Assembly (NCBI RefSeq): GCF_020382885.2
Contig: NC_058501.1
Location: forward strand, 868,001-932,000
DNA: 64,000 nucleotides
Source of the DNA: Scatophagus argus
Lineage: Eukaryota; Chordata; Actinopteri; Scatophagidae
Direction of reading: 5' to 3'
The translations under genes and the position numbers were made by a program. The notes beneath the pieces were generated by a model. That model had not been told where the DNA came from, did not search any database, and saw only the letters and a program-made list of their open reading frames with translations. Below, piece after piece: positions 1-12,049 of this stretch (its first letter is position 1; each line of letters begins with the position of its first letter).

Positions 1-99
1 GAAAGTTTTCTGACTGTTGTTTGTGCATATGCACCAAATGATAATTCAGAGTACCCAGAGTGACTGGCAGGAACGGTCTGTCTGATCTGAACCCAAGTG

Positions 100-1535
100 G
101 AGTTTAGTTATTGGACTTCTGTGCTACTCCCAATTTGTCCATAACAAACATCATGTTCGAACCTGAGGGTGTCCACAAGTGCACTTGGCACCAGGCTACC
201 CTTGGTCGCAGGTCGATGGTCACCATTGCAGTCATATCAGTGGCCATATGCTCTGGACACAAAGGTGCAGAGAGGAGCACAGCTGTCAACTGATCACCAC
301 CTGGTGGTGAGTTGGATCAGGTGGTGGGGGAGTACGCAAGATAGACCTAGCAGACCTAAACAAACAGTGAGGGTTTGCTAGGGCAATGAGGGCTTGTTGA
401 TGACTGTCAGGGTGGTCTTCAATTCCCCCCCTAAGGCAGAGCTTTGACTGCATCCCAGGCATGGTGGAGACATGGAATCAATATGGGCCATGTTCCCCAC
501 GCTGCCATTGCTAAGGTGTCTGTTTAAAGCTGCGGTCAGAGGGTCACTGGTGCTAGTCATTGCAGCAATCCCTGAACCTGCTGGTGGACAGCGGGGGTGA
601 AGGGTGCAATCCAGCTGAAGAGAGAGTCCTACAGGGCACAGTTGACATGGAGAGAGACTTTTGGCTGGCCTCAACGAAATTCTGGCACACTGTCCAGCGA
701 CTCTGGAAGGAGAAGCGGCACTGCATCTATGCTGTTTACAACAGGGATGGGGAGCTACTGAAATTGAGCTCTCCCATCACTGGGGCAGAAGTCATGTAGG
801 TAAACAGCTCCACTGTAGCAGTGCCCCGGGAGTGGGTGAAATCCGTCCTGAGTTCCTCAAGACTGTGAATTTTGTAGGGGTGTCATGGATAGCACACTTC
901 TATAACATTGCATGGTCATCAGGGACCGTACCTTTGGAGTGGCAGACCATGGTCATTGTGTTATAGTTATAATTGTGCTCCAGCTATAGATGGATCACAC
1001 TTCCCCTCAAGGCATCCTGCAGGGGGATCTTTGGGAATATTGGGAGGATGGCCTGTTGCTACGGACCATCCAATCTCTGTATTGTTGGAGCGAGGGCTTG
1101 GTTTGTATTGTCGGCAATAAGTCAAACTCATTCCCAGTCAGGGTTGGACTCTGCCAGGGTTGCCCTTTGTCGGCGGGTCTGTTTATAATCTTTATGGATA
1201 GAATGTCTAGGTGCAGCCAAGTGGCGGAGGGTGTCAGGTTCAGCGACCTTAGGATTCTGTCTTTGTTTTTTGTAGATGACATGGTCCTGTTGTCATCAAA
1301 CAGTGATCATGAACTTGCACTGGGGTGGTTTGCAGCTGAGTGTGAAGCAGCTAGGATGAAGATCAGCACCTCTATATCCGAGGCCATACTTCTCGGCCCG
1401 GAAAAGGGTAGATTGCCCACTCCGGGGTGGGGAAGAGTGGGAGATTGTGGAGAAGAGAGAGCTGAGCCAAAAGGCGAGGCTCTCAATTTACCAGTCCATC
1501 TACATTCCAACCTTCACCTATGGTTATGGTTATAG
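100..1535 (+). pseudogene. Decayed non-LTR retrotransposon, reverse transcriptase region
   Basis: Broken plus-strand frames carry reverse-transcriptase motifs. The best stretch is 990-1535, with VGLCQGCPLS (motif B), then FIIFMDRMSR, then FVDDMVLLSS where the usual catalytic YADD/FADD is expected. Upstream pieces near 600-800 resemble the region before the RT domain. Frames are interrupted several times and no complete ORF remains. It is a fossil LINE of a family common in fish; I could not fix the clade. It lies in what should be intron 1 or the flank of tgfb2. Confidence 0.7.
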
Positions 1536-3988
1536 TAGTGACTGAAAGAGCAAGATCATGAACATAAGCATAAGTTTGCTCCACAGGGTGGCTATTTCCA
1601 CTAGCTTGTCTTGGGGGACACGTCTGGTGGAAGTAGTTGGGGATAGGACAGTCTGGGCTTCCCTGCTGAGAATGCTGCGCCCACACCCCGGACCCAGATA
1701 AACAGCAGACAAGACGAGAAGTACAAGTACTTAATGCTTGGGAAATGCTGATCACTTTATTTACAGGATTACTATGTAGAACTTGTCAGCTGTTGTTTTC
1801 AAAGGTGCAGTAAGCAAGAAAGATAGTTGATTTTTAAGTCTCATTCCCAGGCTGTCAAATTTCCACCAACCCAAAACATCAATATCTAACAACGTGGGAC
1901 TGAGACACAGCAATCAACTGTCTTTCTCCAAAATTGCTGACATCCAGAAATGTCAAAACACAAACTAAACACAAACACAACTAAAATTATGTAAATAAAG
2001 GCAGAGGGCAGGTTCTCTGCAGATACAGACACCACCACACAGTTCTAGTGTATCATAGGTGATGATTGAGAAGTTAAAGATGAATTTGACTGATAGCATT
2101 TTGCTTTTCAAATGTTCATTAGATATAGCGATATGATTGTGAATTTGTTTGGCCACACTGATTGTCTAGTGAAAATCTGATATTGTGACAGCCCTACCAA
2201 CAACCATACCAAATAACATATCTGATTGCTGTTTTACAAGCCAGGCTGCTAATCGGGAATACAAGTGGGGCCTGGGGGATGTTAAGCTTGTTGAAGACTT
2301 GTTGCCTATACATTTGCCACCTATGTTATTTGAATTTTCTCTGGATCAATCTACAGTAAGTATACAAACAGTAATCACTGGATCTGTTATTAAGAGTGGT
2401 CAATTAAATATTGAGTTGAAAGCTAGGAATTTATATCATACTGTGTTTTACATCTTCCATACTGTTTACCAAGTCTCCCCAATGGTGAAATTGACTCAAG
2501 GTGTCAATTAATATCATTCAGTTGACTGGTGAATTAAGCAGACATTGCTCACTACCACTCAGTTTCAAAATCAGAACTTCCACTATCCAAGGGTATCTCT
2601 GCAGCATTTCATCAAACTGGTTTCTTTAACTACAGCACTTTCAATTTCTCACCCCCACAAAATATGCTAATCAAAACCATGAATAAGACACCAGCATGCA
2701 TCAAAAAGTTTACCCAACTATGACCCCTAACACCACATGAGTCTCTTTGACATTTTCATCTTCTTCGTTGACATCCTCAAATTTAATTTCAAACAAAGCA
2801 AATCAGACAAGCTTGACCTCTCACACCCCGCTTTCATCTTCTGTTTAAACCTGTATCTCAGCCTCGACAAACCAATTCTTTCCTACTACAGACTAGCCCA
2901 CCATGCTTCCCCACAACACCCACTCTTCAGTACAGAATTACACAGAGTCTCTATGTGCTTCTGGTTCCACCACAATCTCCTCCAAGTCCTGTCAGGGAAT
3001 TTCTTCTGAAATATATTCCAGTCGTTCTTTTCGAACTGTGGCTGCTTCAGTCACTTCCAGACAAGGAATTCTACACTACATCATCAAAGTTCTCAGTCAC
3101 TAATCTTCTCAAACAGTCCAGCTCCTGTTCTCCCCCAGCAATCAACCCCTCTCATCCCTCCCAAATATCATCCTTCCAAATGTGATTCTCATCCTATCTA
3201 AAATTCCATTCCAAATAAAATACATTCATATTACTACACAATACTACAATGACGTGGTCTTTGTTAGTGAACGGACAAAAAAAAACACTATTAAAACATA
3301 CACTGCCGTTCACACATACATAGATAGCTTGTAAGGTTTTCCCTGCTGCTGTAATTATAACAAAAAGCAAGAACATCAACACCAGCATATCCTTATTACT
3401 GCTTTCTGTCTAGGAATTTCTGCAAGGCACCACTGATAGTCTGAATGTGTTGAAAAGTTTGACTGAGATAACAAACATTTAAACAATAAAAAATGTCCAT
3501 GTTCTCCCAACTGTTAAAGTATCTGTGTATCAATCTAATATTGATGTTATGCTTCAAAGTTTGTTTCAAAGAACTGAGAAATACAAGAAAAGGGGGAAAA
3601 AAGAGCAAACAGATTCCGCCTGAAGAAGAGAGGGTCTTCTAAAAGACTCTGTACATTAATAGGAATAGTTCAACATGTGGGAAGCAATCTTACTATGATG
3701 TTAATGTAGAAATTCCTTTTTGCAACACACATTGGACACAGTGCAGAGAGTTATGTTAAAGACATAATATGCAGAATATCTGTTTGCAAACATCCAATTC
3801 AAAGTTAATCAACTGTCTGTGACTGTGACAAGCTGTGGTGGTTGAATGAGCAAGACCAGTGGTTCCAAACTTGTTCAAATTAAGGACCTTTAAACTGACT
3901 CAAATAACATCACACAAATTGTCCCAAGATTCTCAATCTGATAAGAATTTTGCTTTTCCATCTTTCATTACACACACGTATGGGGCCC

Positions 3989-4112
3989 ATGACCATTATA
4001 CTTACATCCTGTCATTGTGTAATTTATGGATAGAATTATAGTGAACAGGACCACTTCACTGCGTTAGACAGTGAATTAATTATTCACAACACAATTATTT
4101 TAGTTTTTCCTC
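3989..4112 (+). repeat. Dispersed repeat, copy 1
   Basis: Shares with 5751-5901 the order CATGACCAT, CATTGTG, ATTTATGGATAGAATTATAG, GTTAGACAGTGAAT and CACAACACAATTATTTTAG. Both copies are in the same orientation. The family is unknown. Confidence 0.75.
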
Positions 4113-5750
4113 ATCACTGTTCCTGTGTTTTTTCATGGGGTAATACTGGATCTCTCGTAACGGCTATGTAAAGACGAGTGTAAAATCGTGTGTGTGAGTG
4201 TAAAATTATTTTGACTGCTAGTCCTGAGTATGAGTCAAGCTTTAAAAAATGCTGGTTCCTACATTTACCATGATGCAATACACAATGTTTTCATTAGACC
4301 CTCCCTGTCTGGTAAACACCCACTTTCTCTGAACACCATACATCCAGTTTCTGTGATAAATCTTCAAACTTTGATGACATCACTGTAACATTTTCAGGAG
4401 GTTATTTTGACTTGACAAAGCTCTTCCAGAGAAGATAGTGTACAACTCAGTTCACTCCCCCATGGCATTTGTATAAAACTGGTTAAATTCCCCTCTAACA
4501 TTTGATGTCAATTTAACAGAACTTTATAGTTATTAGCAGCTATGTGGTCTCCTGCCGATAAGTGCCGAAGACTGAAAAAGTGGCAGGGTTGGAAGGAAAA
4601 GGATGCTGCTGGGGGAGGTGGTGGTTGGAGGGTCTTCCTTCCAACTTTCCAAAGTCCAGTGACCGAGTGTCTCTCCTGCTGGAATTTTCCAAGGAATGAG
4701 TGGCAGACAAGGTATACACACAATGCCTCAGAGCTAACTGAGTTTAAACAGATGACTGTAAGACCTGGGGCAGTCTCTGTATATACACCCCCAGGCCATA
4801 TCACCCTTCTCACCCTGCTGCCAAGCATTTCTGCAAAGCTTCCAAGGCCACTGTGCCCCATATTGCTGCCTTTGAGGACTTCCTGGCGCTCACCCAAATA
4901 AGGCTGGCACTCCTGTGTGGTGTGTGGTGTGTAATGTTTCCCAGCTACTCATGCTCACACATCAAGTGAAAGAGGCTAAATAGAGTGAAAGCTGAAGGGT
5001 TAACTGCTGATCTGTCTCCGGATGTGAGGATCTGACCAGCGTCACTTAGTTAACATGAATGGGGATCATTTCTGGCATTTTTCCACCCTGTGTGTTGTCT
5101 CAGTATTATGCATACCCTGTAAATGCTTTCATGGCTACACTTGGCATAAGGCCTGATCTATTCATATTCAAGGAATTTACACAGGAGGCAGGGCCAAGCA
5201 CAACATTTAATGTAAAATATACCTCAGGGCATACAAAATGTCAAATTAATTTATTTTTGCTTCAGTTCATGTGCTCATATTTCTGATGGGAAGGGGGAAA
5301 CCATATTACTGCAGTTTTAGGGCTATTTTGTGTCTTCTTATATTCCTTTGATGTGCCGAAAGAGAAATTCATCGTCTCCACATGAGAGGTCAAAGGTCAG
5401 AGAACTGAACCCATGCCCTCTGCTTAAAGGATCATTACACAAACATGCAGGTTTCCTCTGCAAACATTTCATAGCATTTCAATACTCCACAGCATGTGTG
5501 GTGTGTCAGCATGTATTTTAGCTCAATCTGTGAGAATGTTGGAATTTTTAAGGATAGGCTTCATTGTGCATTTTTCCATGGAGAGGACTTGTTGAGTAGC
5601 AAATAACAAACCTATAACACAATTTAATCACATTTTAAGGCTGACACCAATGTAAATAAGTGTGCTTCACCAATTTCACATGTAAATATCAGGTTTCCCT
5701 ATGAATAACAAAGATCTTTAGATCTTTAATCACACAAAATGTATGAAATC

Positions 5751-5901
5751 CATGACCATAACATTAAGACATTCTGCCATTGTGTTATTTATGGATAGAA
5801 TTATAGTGAAAATAAATCATGCCCCTTTTATCTGAGGACCATCTGGAAGAGTTAGACAGTGAATGAATTATGCACAACACAATTATTTTAGTTTTTCCTT
5901 G
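5751..5901 (+). repeat. Dispersed repeat, copy 2
   Basis: Same-orientation copy of the element at 3989-4112, with a short extra segment near 5812-5840. No coding capacity or terminal repeats are visible. Confidence 0.75.
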
Positions 5902-6437
5902 CCAGACAGGGAAAGTTGTGTTTCTCTAAAAGACTATATAAAGACTATATTCAAGGCCTAGACCTACTTTATTTGGAAAATGTCATGGTATAACTTTTGT
6001 TGAGCTTCGATGCTATACAGAAACAGTTAAGAGTTACAGGAGATTCCAAATTAAACCCTCTTACTAAGGACTAGTGCGACTTGAATGGGTCTCAGGAAGA
6101 TATTCACCAACGTGATTTGACAGACAACAGACTGAGTCTGAAGGAAGTCCCAGTGGATGAAATCATAAACAGCTACTGAGCTTGCAGTACCACTTTCTCC
6201 TCATTACTACTGAACAGCTGGACCAACCATGAAGGTACTTTACACCCCGAACTTGTAGATGAGTGACAGTTGAGTGGAATTTAAACAACTGAATGGAGTC
6301 CAGCGGGTCTAAATGAGCCTTAAAGGGTCAACACAACAACTGACAAAAACTCTATAAGCATTTACCTGTTACTATCCACAGTATAATCCACAGTCAACAG
6401 TTTTTATCAGAGTTGGAGCAGAAACACACACACTTAC

Positions 6438-6783
6438 TCTCTGATGGGTAGAACGGCTGCATATCGATCTTGTGCACCTCTTTGGCGTAATACTCCTCCT
6501 CGCTCCGCTGCCGCTCGCACGTCGCCGCCCGTTCGTTCGCTTTCTCCTGCAGCAGGTCCCGTGTGCTGCTGTAAATGGCGACTATGTCCTGGGAAACCTC
6601 CTCGGGCTCGGGAAAATCCTCCGGAGGGCTGGTGAGCTTAAGTTTGCTCAGGATCTGCCCTCGGATAGCCTCGATGCGCTTCTTCTTGAACTGATCCATG
6701 TCCAGCGTGCTGCATGTGGACAAACTGAGCGCCACGGTGGCTAAATCCAAAGTGAGGAGAAGACTGACGATACACAGGTTCAT
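6438..6783 (-). CDS. tgfb2: Transforming growth factor beta-2, first coding exon
   Basis: Encodes the signal peptide and start of the latency-associated prodomain of TGF-beta2, a secreted dimeric cytokine. The ATG at 6783 opens a hydrophobic leader followed by [42 protein letters not shown] and [13 protein letters not shown], which are diagnostic of TGF-beta2 rather than beta1 or beta3. The exon gives 115 codons plus one base and ends at a consensus donor (A|GTAAGTG, GT at 6436-6437), as in mammalian exon 1. The TTG-started extension to 6804 is not needed, because 6783 is the first ATG and aligns with the human start. Later exons are outside the window to the left. rrp15 lies upstream in the same orientation. 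Confidence 0.96.
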
Positions 6784-7333
6784 CTTCTCCTCCAGCGTCT
6801 TCAAGCCTCAAACAAAAAAAATCTGATTCAGGAAAATATTCACCGTGGCAACTTAAATATCGCCAGGGAGACGCATTTCTTGGACAAAAATCAAAGTGGA
6901 CAACATTTACGCACACTAGCCAAGTGGCCCAAAACAATTACTTGAAAATCGTACGGTTCTAATTCCCCAGTTTGAATGAAGTGTACCCGAAAATCCATTC
7001 AACTGTCTGGTGACAAAAAGAGACCTGTTATTCGATCCAAGGAGATCGCATGGATCTGCTCCCAGTAAACTGGGAACGCACAGCGAGAGTGCGTAAAGGT
7101 GTAGCTAAACGTTGCCAGCGGTGGAGGTGCGGACATCAAACAAGTCTGAAACCAATGGTCGGGGGGGAAAGGCGTTAAAACCAGCTAAGGGGATAAAGTC
7201 AGCGGAACACAGAGACGTGTAAACTGCGGGACTGAGCACACGTACACCGTCTCTCACCCGACACCAGCCCCGGCACCAAGCTTTTTATCTGTCAAACTTC
7301 AAAGCCTTGTTTTGAGATTCAGTCACCATATGT
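6784..7333 (-). promoter_or_regulatory. tgfb2: tgfb2 5' UTR and core promoter
   Basis: Read on the minus strand, AGATAAAAAG at 7290-7281 is a TATA-like box about 500 bases before the ATG, implying transcription start near 7255. An E-box-like CATATG lies about 40 bases further upstream (7327-7332). The region is richer in CpG than its surroundings. The human TGFB2 promoter is also TATA-containing with nearby E-box and CRE elements, which is recalled knowledge. The start site here is inferred. Confidence 0.5.
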
Positions 7334-8595
7334 ATTCTCCAGACAGATCAAAAAGTTGTTAAAAAAAAAAAAACAAAACACAAAAACTCAAAACTCAAAC
7401 CTCGGCTGACTAGTTAAAGCAAACAGAAAAACCTGTACAAAGTCCCGATGTCACGATGAGACTAAAAGTAACTTGCTTTCCTTCGTTTTCACGCGTCTTC
7501 CGTAGCCCCATCTGGTTAGGGAGTAACTCGTCGTTTACGCGTGCCGAGCGGACGGCAGTGGCCGCTTGTAGCCTTGGAAAATCGGAAGAATAGCACGTGC
7601 ACCCTCCCTTGGCATGCTTCAAACCAAGGCTGCGGTCCTGACTGTCGAAAGGGAACCCTCCAGTTCTGCGTTACGAGACGGTTTATTGTTGAAAGGAGTG
7701 CTCACTTTGCCCATTGGGACAGTGCTGCAACGGCTAATGAGCCCTTGGCCCCTGATTCGTTGTAACGCAGGGTCCTAAAGCCGGTCCATGTTCAGTTCAC
7801 TTAGACTCAAGCTCAAGTTTTTAAGTCCAATTTCCTTACAGTTTAATCAGACGTGTGCTTGTAATGATTGCGTATGGTCGTCTTATACATGATGCAGGGG
7901 GACACTGCGGGATGTAAAATGTATGTGATATGCATCTTTTTGAAAGATTTAACCAACTGCAGCACGTTAAACATCATGGCTAATGCTGATTGGCTAAAGT
8001 GTATTCTGGAGCAGAATCAGACCTCCGAGGCAGACGTGATGTAAATTAAAGCATAGAGTATCTGGGACAGGATCTAGTTGGACTATGTGTGTATCCATGT
8101 GCCAGGATATCTCCATTCATCTGTCAACTGATTGGACTGTGTCAGATGTTACTGGCTCTGCCATGTGCTTCCAAATGCTTTGACTCTGCTGCAGTGTGGA
8201 ATCTTGATTTACTCTCAACCTCTCAGGAAATCCCACTTTATTTTGTATTTGCCAAAACCTGGTGCTGGCCCACCACACTCTCCTGAACCAAAGCTGGCCA
8301 TCCATCAGGTCTGACAACTGATCTCTGACTCTCTGCATCCAGAGGCTGCTGCAAACCAGATGCTGTCAGAACCCACCAAGACCAATGAGGTTAAGCGTGT
8401 ATTTGAGAATGTCTCTTCCAACACCTGCTTCACGTAAGCAAAACTGCCATTTCAGCAGACAGGAAGAACTTACAGAACTGCAAAAGAGCTGAGTGTACTC
8501 GGTCCCACTCTGTTCCGAAGGTTTTAAATCGTAACTCCAGTTTTCAAACACTACACGATTCTGTACCACACAGGTGACCTTGCCTCAGTTTGGTT
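7334..8595. other. tgfb2 upstream region, no gene seen
   Basis: It contains an A-rich run near 7361 and an E-box, CACGTG, at about 7595. A moderately CpG-rich part ends near 7770. Short frames on both strands have no recognisable similarity and no paired splice sites. It could hold regulatory DNA shared between tgfb2 and the rrp15 3' flank. Confidence 0.4.
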
Positions 8596-8598
8596 TTC

Positions 8599-8645
8599 AG
8601 AATCAGAATCAGAATTCCTTTATTTATCCCTGGAGGGAAATTCTT
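8599..8645 (-). mobile_element. 3' terminus of a Rex1-like LINE
   Basis: CAGAATCAGAATCAGAATTC followed by CTTTATTTATCCCTGGAGGG is the reverse complement of the end of the Rex1-like element at 20776-21482. Only the terminus is present, so this is a strongly 5'-truncated insertion. Confidence 0.7.
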
Positions 8646-9047
8646 GAAATTTTAGGTATTGTTTATTTTTTATTTATTTATTTTTTTTTGCCATGAAGAA
8701 TAGAAATCTTGGATCTGTTTAGATTTACATTACATTTACATTTAATAGCCTGAAACGTTATTTTTAACCTGGGAAAGAGTGAGTGAAACAAGAGATCAAA
8801 ACCTTTTTGGAATTTCATCAGTTTTATCAGTAGATTATCTCAGTTTAAATGTAACTGTAGATTTTCAGACTTTTCATACTCATCATTTTTCAGTAGCTAA
8901 CACGAACACAGCTCTTATACATTTTTACACTCAAGAGGACAATACGAGTATAACTCGGCTCCAGCTCTGATCAGCTGTGATGGAAACATAACACTTGGGT
9001 GGACGCATTACTTTTTGGCACAATGCCTAATTGAAAATTTGCACACA

Positions 9048-9600
9048 AGACAAGACAACTTTATTTGTATAGTCCGTTTTTACAAGCAGTTTGTCTCAAA
9101 GGGCTTAACATAACACCATAGCAACATCCTCTGCCCTTGGGAGGGAGAAAAAATGGGAGAAACCTCAGGGTGAGCAACAGAGGAGGGATCCCTCACCCAG
9201 GACGGGCAGACGTGCAATGGAGGTTGTACAGGCAGAAAAGCAGTTAACACCATGAGATATGGGATAGATGGGGAATGTTCAGTCAGGGGAGAGCTGATGG
9301 AGGCAGCTCCTGGTGGACAGGCTGGTTGATGAGCAGGGACAGCAGGGAGGGTAGAAGCAAAGGGAAGGAGGTGATGCAGGTGGAGGCTGGTGCTGGTGGA
9401 TGGAGCTCTGGAGAAATCTGTGAAGACACAGAGAGAGTGTGAGACACCAAGGCCAGACTACACAGTATAACAGATAAAGATGGAACAGCAGATGTGTAGG
9501 GTAGGAGAGGAGAGGAGAGGAGAGGAGAGGAGAGGAGAGTAGATGGCTCCTTGTATCCTGATGAGCCCCCCAGCAGTCTAAGCCTATGGCAGTATAGCTA
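9048..9600 (-). mobile_element. L2-like LINE, 3' region
   Basis: It starts with CAAGACAACTTTATTTGTAT, the antisense of the common L2 tail, and continues through GGGAGAAACCTCAGGGTGAG and an (AGGAG)n run at about 9507-9540. The same sequence recurs at 29.7-30.2 kb (minus) and 47.6-47.9 kb (plus), which shows that it is a repeat. No RT coding sequence is included. Confidence 0.8.
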
Positions 9601-9628
9601 TAAAATGATTCAGTTACGTAGATGACGC

Positions 9629-10145
9629 TATGGAGTCACTTTGCCACACCCAGTACAGAAACCTATATCAGATATTACTACTCTCCTCTTGGGATAAGTG
9701 TACCAAGATTCATAAGGTTTTGAGCATCCCTACCCTCTCAAGCACAACTTTCTGTTTTTATGGCTACAAATGCATGGCCGTGGCAACAGCATCTACCGTA
9801 GTCTCATGATCTTAGTAGAGAAGGATTGCCAAGCTCTTGAGCTTGTCCTGACCGAATTTGAGGCAGAAGCTGGTCAACATGCTAGGATTGGTGTTTCCAC
9901 AAAGAGAGCTTGATACTTCCTGTTGCCAGTAGGTGGCATTGTGACTCTCAGTGAAAACTGCCATAAACATTTATTCAAGGCAGAAGGGTGATCAGAGAGG
10001 GGTGACGTGGAGTCATTTCTCCATACCCATTACAGAAACCTATATCAAATATTATTATTTGCTACCTGGGACAATTGTACCAAGTTTCATAGTTTTTGAC
10101 CATCCCTACCCAACATCAAATTTTGCCAGACCACCATGGCCATGC
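9629..10145 (+). repeat. Two direct copies of a ~150-bp unit about 375 bp apart
   Basis: Copy one (about 9629-9785) and copy two (about 10006-10145) share TGGAGTCA, TTACAGAAACCTATATCA with small changes, ATATTA, TGTACCAAG and CATCCCTACCC in the same order. This looks like a local segmental duplication of an older repeat. No coding potential is seen. Confidence 0.65.
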
Positions 10146-10254
10146 CTTTTGAGTTTTGTGGAAACCTTGGATAACTATTCATCGTCATAAGATCTTTTGT
10201 ATAAGATCATCAAGTTTGAAGCTGATCAGATTAATCATCTAGGACAAGTTCATT

Positions 10255-10400
10255 ACTAATATTTAATATTATAATTAAATATATTATTATTTTATATTAG
10301 TATTATAATTAATAATATTTAATTATTATAATATCTAATAATAACTAATAATATAATATATATATATATAAATATAAAATATATAAATGAACCAGAAACC
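10255..10400. repeat. AT-rich low-complexity tract
   Basis: Almost only A and T, with repeated TAATATTTAATTATT motifs and an (AT)n run near 10357-10372. Several self-complementary stretches could form hairpins or cruciforms. Confidence 0.8.
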
Positions 10401-10589
10401 ATAAAAAATTGAATGTTAATTCAAGATGGGTTGGGTTTAGGTCGTGGCTCCAAGAGACTTTTTGTGGAGTTTTTTTTTTTCTTGATTTCTGGAGAGAATT
10501 CCCTGCCACCAACGTCATCTTGTTGATATGCCTGTGCTCAGTTCCTCAGCCAAGAACAGGTTGAAGTCCAGGTATTGGGAGGTTCTCTT

Positions 10590-12027
10590 TGCAGGTCATT
10601 GTAAGGCCTGGATGTCTTGCCTGCACTGAAGCCCCGCGTTGGCGATTGCCAGGTCAGTTAAGTGAAGCATAGAAGGGACAATCCACTTCCTCATGTGGCT
10701 TAACATTCTGTAGAAGCTGAGCATTTGATTGTACATTTCAAATGTCGTTATTATAATTTCACCACGACTGCAGGTTTGGGAATCGGACTTACTTGTTTTG
10801 TCTTTTTGACATACAGACATCTTGGGGCTCAATCTCATGGACAGTTGATGCCATAACAACAGGGTTGTTGTCCAACCATCTGATCACCATCTAATTTCAT
10901 CAGGTCCCTGCACAATCATTTCTGACATCCCTCTGTCTGTTTATTTATTTATTCATTTTTTATCAGCACCTTGTCAGTAGTGAGCGGGCATTCTTTCGGA
11001 ATTCGACTCTTCTGGATTGTTCCTGTAGCGGACAGGTCTTCTCCTAGAACAGTGTCCAGAAACTTGATGCTAAAAAAGTAAAAGTACACCAGTGGTCATT
11101 TGGGGACAGTGTCAGTCGCAGGACTGCAATTCCACCTGTTCCCATTCCCTGGTCATGAGTGAAAGAATTCTTTCCCTGGTAAGTCTTGAAATCCAACACA
11201 AGGCCACTTGGACTTTCCAGAACAACCACCTTCAATCCTGTTGGATTTGGTTTGCCAGGAACATACTGACAAACTGGACACTGGCCTGTAAAGGGGATCG
11301 TCTGTTTGTTGATCATTTGCAGACCTTTACTGGCCTGAGTAGACTCAGACAACCTTGGAGCACTCTCTTTATCAACAGCCTCACTCTCCAAAGCAGATCC
11401 TCTTTCCTTTCATTTTCTGACACATCCAGATAATTTACAACTTACACTGAATATCTGATTTCTAAAGAGTAATCTTGTGCCATTGAATCTGCTATAATGG
11501 GGATTCTTGGTTTGGCAGCCCAGTACATTTTTACTCTCCGATATCTGAGGCATGCCAAGTACACTGAAATTCCAAAGAAGGTTTTGATCTCTTCAGGTGC
11601 TGTTTTTGGGCTGCAGCCTGTATTCTGTACCATGCGGTGATTGGTGAACATGGATAGATCCTTAGTGAGCTTCTCATCAATATACTGCTGAAAGTACTGG
11701 AGCTTAGTTCATTCTCTACAGCTCAGTACATCCCGTTATCACACTTTTTTGGCACGAAGCTTAGCAGAAAGACAAAGCATGTGATTAATGTTGCAAAATG
11801 CTAAAGAGCTCATGAGAACAGTTTTAAACCTAATTCCATACACATTTCATGGTAATGTATGTGTTAAAAATAAAATGTTGGGAACAATTTCCTGAACCAA
11901 AATGCTGGTTTTGGCCCACAGAGGATGGACAGCACACTTCATCATCTGGTTCCTTCTCCTCAGAGCTATCACTTCCACCCGTCTCTTTCTCCTCATGTTG
12001 GCTCCCTGAACTCTCATCATCTGACAA
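10590..12027 (-). pseudogene. piggyBac-type (PGBD) transposase fossil
   Basis: Four broken minus-strand frames appear in transposase order. 12027-11830 starts MSDDESSGSQHEEKETGGSD, an acidic N terminus typical of PGBD proteins. 11651-11442 has the PEEIKTFFGI and KMYWA region. 11391-11044 carries [20 protein letters not shown] and KNSF from the DDE core. 10859-10596 has EMYNQMLSFY, RKWIVPSMLHL and AIANA, matching the C-terminal part. Stops and frameshifts separate the pieces, so it is inactive. Terminal inverted repeats and a TTAA duplication were not located. Confidence 0.8.
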
Positions 12028-12049
12028 ATCTGTCTGAACCTCCCTTAAT

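Larger units (their letters stand above)
1541..6390. other. Non-coding stretch, probable start of tgfb2 intron 1
   Basis: I see no exon with convincing splice sites and no conserved protein. Exon 2 of tgfb2 was looked for on the minus strand and not found, so it is probably to the left of the window, consistent with the long first intron of this gene in vertebrates. The overlapping opposite-strand frames at 4508-4901 look like chance. Two copies of one repeat lie inside (listed separately). Confidence 0.5.

Noticed and set aside
4508-4901. Overlapping open frames of 119 and 129 codons on both strands
   Set aside because: No recognised motif, no splice context, and mutual overlap on opposite strands; likely chance in a locally less AT-rich stretch.
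1-6390. Later tgfb2 exons, including the mature cytokine exons
   Set aside because: No minus-strand frame carries the prodomain continuation or the cystine-knot motifs; they must lie to the left of the window.
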